Positions 60,892 through 64,000 of a stretch of DNA of 64,000 nucleotides are shown here, one piece after another. Under the pieces are notes generated by a model. That model saw only the letters and a program-made list of their open reading frames with translations. It did not search any database and was not told the origin of the DNA. Numbering within the stretch: position 1 is the stretch's first letter; every line of letters begins with the position of its first letter. Origin of the DNA: Streptomyces alanosinicus (GTDB taxonomy: Bacteria; Actinomycetota; Actinomycetes; Streptomycetales; Streptomycetaceae); assembly GCF_014650595.1 (NCBI RefSeq), contig NZ_BMVG01000018.1, positions 1 to 64,000 on the forward strand, written 5' to 3'. Both the position numbers and the translations under genes were made by a program.

Positions 60892-61944
60892 TCACGGTGT
60901 GCCGTTCCTCCGTCGCACCGCGTGCCGTGTGGACCGGCGAGGGATCAGCACCGGTTGTACGAGCCGACGCCGGTCCACACCGCTGCGGGCGTTGATGACA
61001 GCGATCAGCAGGTCGACCGCTTCGGCTCCCACCCGGTCCGGGCGGAGGCTGACGGTGGTGACGGGCGGGGTGGTGCTCGCGTAATCCGGATCCTCGCTGA
61101 CGCACGCCACCAGCAGATCCCGCGGCACCCGCAGACCATGGCGGCGAGCGGCGGCGAGGATGTTGTGACCGGAGTCGGAGTAGACGCCGATGACGGCGTC
61201 CGGTCGCGGATCGTGGCGGAGCAGTCGGCTGACCGCGTCCTGTTCGGCCGTGAAGTAGTCGGGCAGCGAGGCGTACTCCTCCACGAGGGAGGGCATGCGG
61301 TGTTCGACGCACCAGGACCGGTAGGCGTCTGCGATCAAGCGCGGGTAGGCGTCGTCGTGCAGGGGCAGGGAGAGCCCGATCCGCAGGGCGCCGCGCTCCG
61401 TCAGGTGGTCGAGCAGCAGACGCAGGCCCGCTTCGTGGTCGGCGTCCACCCAAGCGTCGCACCGGTGCGGCGCGGGTGGCCGGCCTTCGCTGATCATCGG
61501 TATGCCACGCTCCCGCAGAATGGACCGCACCGGATCCTCCGCGCGCGGTCCGACGTGGATGACGCCGTCCATCGGCGTGTTGAGCCACATCCACGGAGAC
61601 ATCGAACTCGGCATCGCCAGCAGCAGATAACCACGTTCATGCGCCGCCGCCATGGCTCCCAGCGTCAGGTCCGCGTAGTACGGGATCACGGTGTACGGGA
61701 CAGGTAGGTCGCCGTACGTCGTCATGGTCAGACCGAGCACCCCGGTGCCCCCTCTGGCCTGGGCACGGGCGGTACTGGCCGGGGCGTAACCGAGTTCGCG
61801 TGTCGCGGCCAGCACGCGCTGCCTGGTCACCTCGGACAGCCGCCCTGTGCCGTTGAGCGCGTTCGACACCGTGGCCGTGGAGACACCTGCCCGTGCGGCC
61901 ACGGCGCCGAGCGTGGGACGCCGCCAGGCACGAGAGCCTTCCAT
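60892..61944 (-). CDS. LacI-family repressor
   Basis: 350 residues from ATG 61944 (an upstream extension is also open). HTH: RPTLGAVAARAGVSTATVSN and ALNGTGRLSEVTRQRVLAAT, hinge ELGYAPASTARAQARGG. The effector domain includes YDSGHNILAAARRHGLRVPR-like SDSGHNILAAARRHGLRVPR and VACVSEDPDYASTTPPVTTV. It is divergent from the amidohydrolase at 62047 and probably represses it. An AT-rich inverted repeat lies in the shared promoter at 61977-61988. Confidence 0.92.
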   Translation of the reverse strand: MEGSRAWRRPTLGAVAARAGVSTATVSNALNGTGRLSEVTRQRVLAATRELGYAPASTARAQARGGTGVLGLTMTTYGDLPVPYTVIPYYADLTLGAMAAAHERGYLLLAMPSSMSPWMWLNTPMDGVIHVGPRAEDPVRSILRERGIPMISEGRPPAPHRCDAWVDADHEAGLRLLLDHLTERGALRIGLSLPLHDDAYPRLIADAYRSWCVEHRMPSLVEEYASLPDYFTAEQDAVSRLLRHDPRPDAVIGVYSDSGHNILAAARRHGLRVPRDLLVACVSEDPDYASTTPPVTTVSLRPDRVGAEAVDLLIAVINARSGVDRRRLVQPVLIPRRSTRHAVRRRNGTP

Positions 61945-61976
61945 CCGCACCCCAACTGCTACATGACCACTTGTGG

Positions 61977-61988
61977 TTAAGAACTTAA
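61977..61988. promoter_or_regulatory. AT-rich inverted repeat between LacI and amidohydrolase
   Basis: TTAAG-AA-CTTAA, perfect arms, unusually AT-rich. It is 33 nt upstream of the LacI ATG and 59 nt upstream of the amidohydrolase ATG. It could be an operator or a -10 region for either gene. Weak evidence. Confidence 0.35.
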
Positions 61989-62046
61989 TCACTCAGCCTA
62001 CCGGGCGTCGGCAGCCGGAACCGGTCGCCGGGTGAGGAGCGATCAG

Positions 62047-63939
62047 ATGCCAGATGTCTTCGACGGAGCCTTCGAAGGGCCTTCGGGCGGCCCGCTGCAC
62101 CGGCGGACGTTCCTGGCCGCGGCCGGGGCAGGCGCCCTCGCGGTGGCCGGTTCCGGTGCGGCCGCGCGGGCGGCGACCGGAGCGTCCCCGGTGCGGGTGG
62201 CCACCGTGGTGCTGAACGGAAGGGTGTTCACCGGAACCCCTGGACACGCGTCAGCACAGGCTGTGGCCATCGGCAGCGACGGGAAGATCCTCGAGGTCGG
62301 GTCCGACGAGCAGATTCGCCGTCGCGTCGGCCGCCGCACCGTCGTCGTCGACGCCGACGGCGGTACCGTCATGCCGGGCATCCAGGACGGGCATATGCAC
62401 CCGCTCGGCGCGGCCATGCAGTCCCTGAACCCGTCGCTGGGCAACGCGACCATGACGGTCCCCCAGCTCCGCGCGAAGCTCCAGGAGATGCTGGACGCGA
62501 CGGCGGCGCAAGAACCGGACGGCTGGCTCCAGGTGACCGACTGGAACCCGGCCGGCCTGCTGCCCGCGGGCACGGTGGCCGACAAGAAGCTGCTCGACTC
62601 GCTGAACACCAGGCGCCCGGTCTACCTGCAGGGTTCGGACTTCCACAACAGCCTCGTCAACAGCAGGGCGCTCGCCCTCGCGGGAGTCGACCGCACCACC
62701 GCCGACCCGCCGGGCGGGCAGATCGTCCGCGACGGCGCCGGGGAGCCGACCGGCCTGCTGAAGGACGACGCCCAAGGGCTCGTCTCCCGGGTGGTTCCTC
62801 CGCCGAGCCAGGATCGGATCGATGCCGCCCACGCCAGGATGGCCGGCACGCTCCTGGCGGCCGGCATCACGTCCTTCCTCGACGCCGCCAGCGGCGAGGA
62901 CACCCTCAAGACCTACGCCGACCTCATCGACAAGGGCCTGCTGCCGCAGCACATCACCCCCGCGCTGCTGATCGACGCGGAACTCGCCAAGAAGCCCCGG
63001 GCCGCGGCGGAGTACCTGCGGAATGTGCGCCGACGCTTCTCCGGATCGTCCACGCTGCGGCTGACCACCGCCAAGGTGTTCCTCGACGGCGTGATGGAGT
63101 TCCCGGCGCAGACCGCCGCCCTGCTGACCCCGTACCTGGACGCCCAGGGCAGACCGACCGATCACCGCGGCGACCTGCACGTCAGCGACCGGGACTACCG
63201 GACCCTCGTCCGAGCCCTGGACGCGGACGGCTGGCAGATGCACGCCCACGCCATCGGCGACCGCGCCGTACGGACGGCTCTGAACGCCTACGAGGCCGTC
63301 GCCCGCCCCGGTCGCCGCGGCCGACGGCACACCATCACCCACCTCGAACTGGTGCACCCCGACGACTACGGTCGTTTCGCCCGGGCCGCAGTGGTGGCGA
63401 GCATGCAGTTGCAGTGGGCGATGCCGTCGGCCTTCACGCGCGACTCGCTGCGCCCCTACATCGGGCCGGAGCGGTACGCACGCCTGTACCCGGCGCGCAG
63501 CCTGGCCCGGGCGGGGGCCTGGCTGGCCGGCGGCTCGGACTGGCCGGTCGACCCGCTGCTGCCCTTCACCCAGATCGCCACCGCGATCGACCGCAGCAAC
63601 CCCGAGGAGAACGAACCCCCGCTCAACACGGCGGAAGGCCTGACCCGGACCCAGTCGCTGGTCATGCATACCGCAGGCGCGGCGTACCAGTTGCACGACG
63701 GCGGTGCGGGAACCGTTCGGCCGGGCCGACGGGCCGACCTGATCGTCCTCGACCGGGACATCACCAGGGTGCCGGTGAAGGAGATCCGCGCCACCTCGGT
63801 CCGGTACACGCTCGTCTCCGGACGGGTGGCCCACGACGCGCAGTCCCAGGCGGGACGCTCCCGAGCCGAGGCGGTCCAGCGCATGGGCGTGCTGGGCGCC
63901 GGCCGGACACCGGGTGGCTCCTGCTGCCGAGGACACTGA
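62047..63939 (+). CDS. Tat-exported amidohydrolase (Amidohydro_3 type)
   Basis: 630 residues from ATG 62047 with GAGGAG upstream. Twin-arginine signal LHRRTFLAAAGAGALAVAGS. Metal-binding motifs: VMPGIQDGHMHPLGAAMQSL (HxH), TTAKVFLDGVMEFPAQTAAL (Lys region), QMHAHAIGDRAVRTALNAYE and THLELVHPDDYG (His) and AGGSDWPVDPLLPFTQ (Asp). The family hydrolyses N-acyl or amide bonds in metallo-dependent fashion; substrate not known. It is the presumed target of the divergent LacI. About 60 nt remain to the window end, with nothing recognised. Confidence 0.92.
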   Translation: MPDVFDGAFEGPSGGPLHRRTFLAAAGAGALAVAGSGAAARAATGASPVRVATVVLNGRVFTGTPGHASAQAVAIGSDGKILEVGSDEQIRRRVGRRTVVVDADGGTVMPGIQDGHMHPLGAAMQSLNPSLGNATMTVPQLRAKLQEMLDATAAQEPDGWLQVTDWNPAGLLPAGTVADKKLLDSLNTRRPVYLQGSDFHNSLVNSRALALAGVDRTTADPPGGQIVRDGAGEPTGLLKDDAQGLVSRVVPPPSQDRIDAAHARMAGTLLAAGITSFLDAASGEDTLKTYADLIDKGLLPQHITPALLIDAELAKKPRAAAEYLRNVRRRFSGSSTLRLTTAKVFLDGVMEFPAQTAALLTPYLDAQGRPTDHRGDLHVSDRDYRTLVRALDADGWQMHAHAIGDRAVRTALNAYEAVARPGRRGRRHTITHLELVHPDDYGRFARAAVVASMQLQWAMPSAFTRDSLRPYIGPERYARLYPARSLARAGAWLAGGSDWPVDPLLPFTQIATAIDRSNPEENEPPLNTAEGLTRTQSLVMHTAGAAYQLHDGGAGTVRPGRRADLIVLDRDITRVPVKEIRATSVRYTLVSGRVAHDAQSQAGRSRAEAVQRMGVLGAGRTPGGSCCRGH

Positions 63940-64000
63940 CCCGCGCAGGAAAGGCGACCAGTGCCGGGGCGCGTGATACCCGTAGTGGTCGAGGCCGACG

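Noticed and set aside
1..64000. rRNA or tRNA genes
   Set aside because: No cloverleaf-like conserved stretch or rRNA sequence was recognised on reading; a tRNA search program would be needed to exclude one fully.

Overview
The window is very GC-rich, coding density is high, and GTG and TTG starts are common. The families present (SARP-like STAND regulators, CseABC-type signalling, CYP102, Tat-exported glycoside hydrolases with ricin-type carbohydrate modules) point to Streptomyces or a close relative. The many broken genes and transposase or integrase scraps suggest an accessory region, such as a chromosome arm. All functional names rest on my reading of the protein sequences; no search was run.

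Layout. 0-4.2 kb: a PhnA-like protein, then a four- or five-gene operon arsR - SulP anion transporter - FMN-type oxidase - ATPase/kinase - frameshifted STAS protein. A second ArsR gene enters from the left edge and shares the same operator design. 4.2-9.9 kb: three small genes, an IS630 remnant, a ruined secreted-protein gene, a twice-frameshifted STAND regulator and a transposase tail. 10-19.2 kb: TetR/amidohydrolase pair, integrase N-terminal fragment, O-methyltransferase, a divergent HTH / Clp-N pair around a perfect palindrome, a TetX-like flavoprotein, and a TetR/FAD-monooxygenase pair whose monooxygenase is frameshifted. 19.3-28.5 kb: a complete sugar-uptake and hydrolysis operon (LacI, lipoprotein, two permeases, two glycoside hydrolases) with four copies of one operator upstream of lacI. 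28.5-37.6 kb: an intact alpha-L-fucosidase, a CE7 esterase, a prolyl aminopeptidase and a GH16 enzyme with a CebR-like box, set among fragments of GH42, X2 modules, LacI, AraC, integrases and one polyketide synthase. 37.6-42.5 kb: an XRE-STAND-WD40 membrane protein preceded by an IS110 scrap and a partial copy of its own gene. 42.6-50.6 kb: a CYP102-type self-sufficient P450 with a palindromic repeat inserted in frame, an MFS exporter, a TetR, and a lipoprotein / response regulator / sensor kinase operon. 50.8-55.8 kb: three damaged carbohydrate-active genes (GH62, GH43, second GH29). 56-64 kb: an AraC regulator, a flavin monooxygenase - SDR - aldehyde dehydrogenase operon, and a LacI / Tat-exported amidohydrolase pair.

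How it fits together. The central theme is harvest of plant or fungal cell-wall sugars (fucose, arabinose, galactose and acetyl side groups): secreted hydrolases release oligosaccharides, an ABC transporter imports them and LacI/CebR-type repressors gate expression. About half of this system is decaying through deletion, frameshift and nonsense mutation. A second theme is small regulator-plus-oxidoreductase modules (TetR or AraC next to P450, FAD or flavin monooxygenase).
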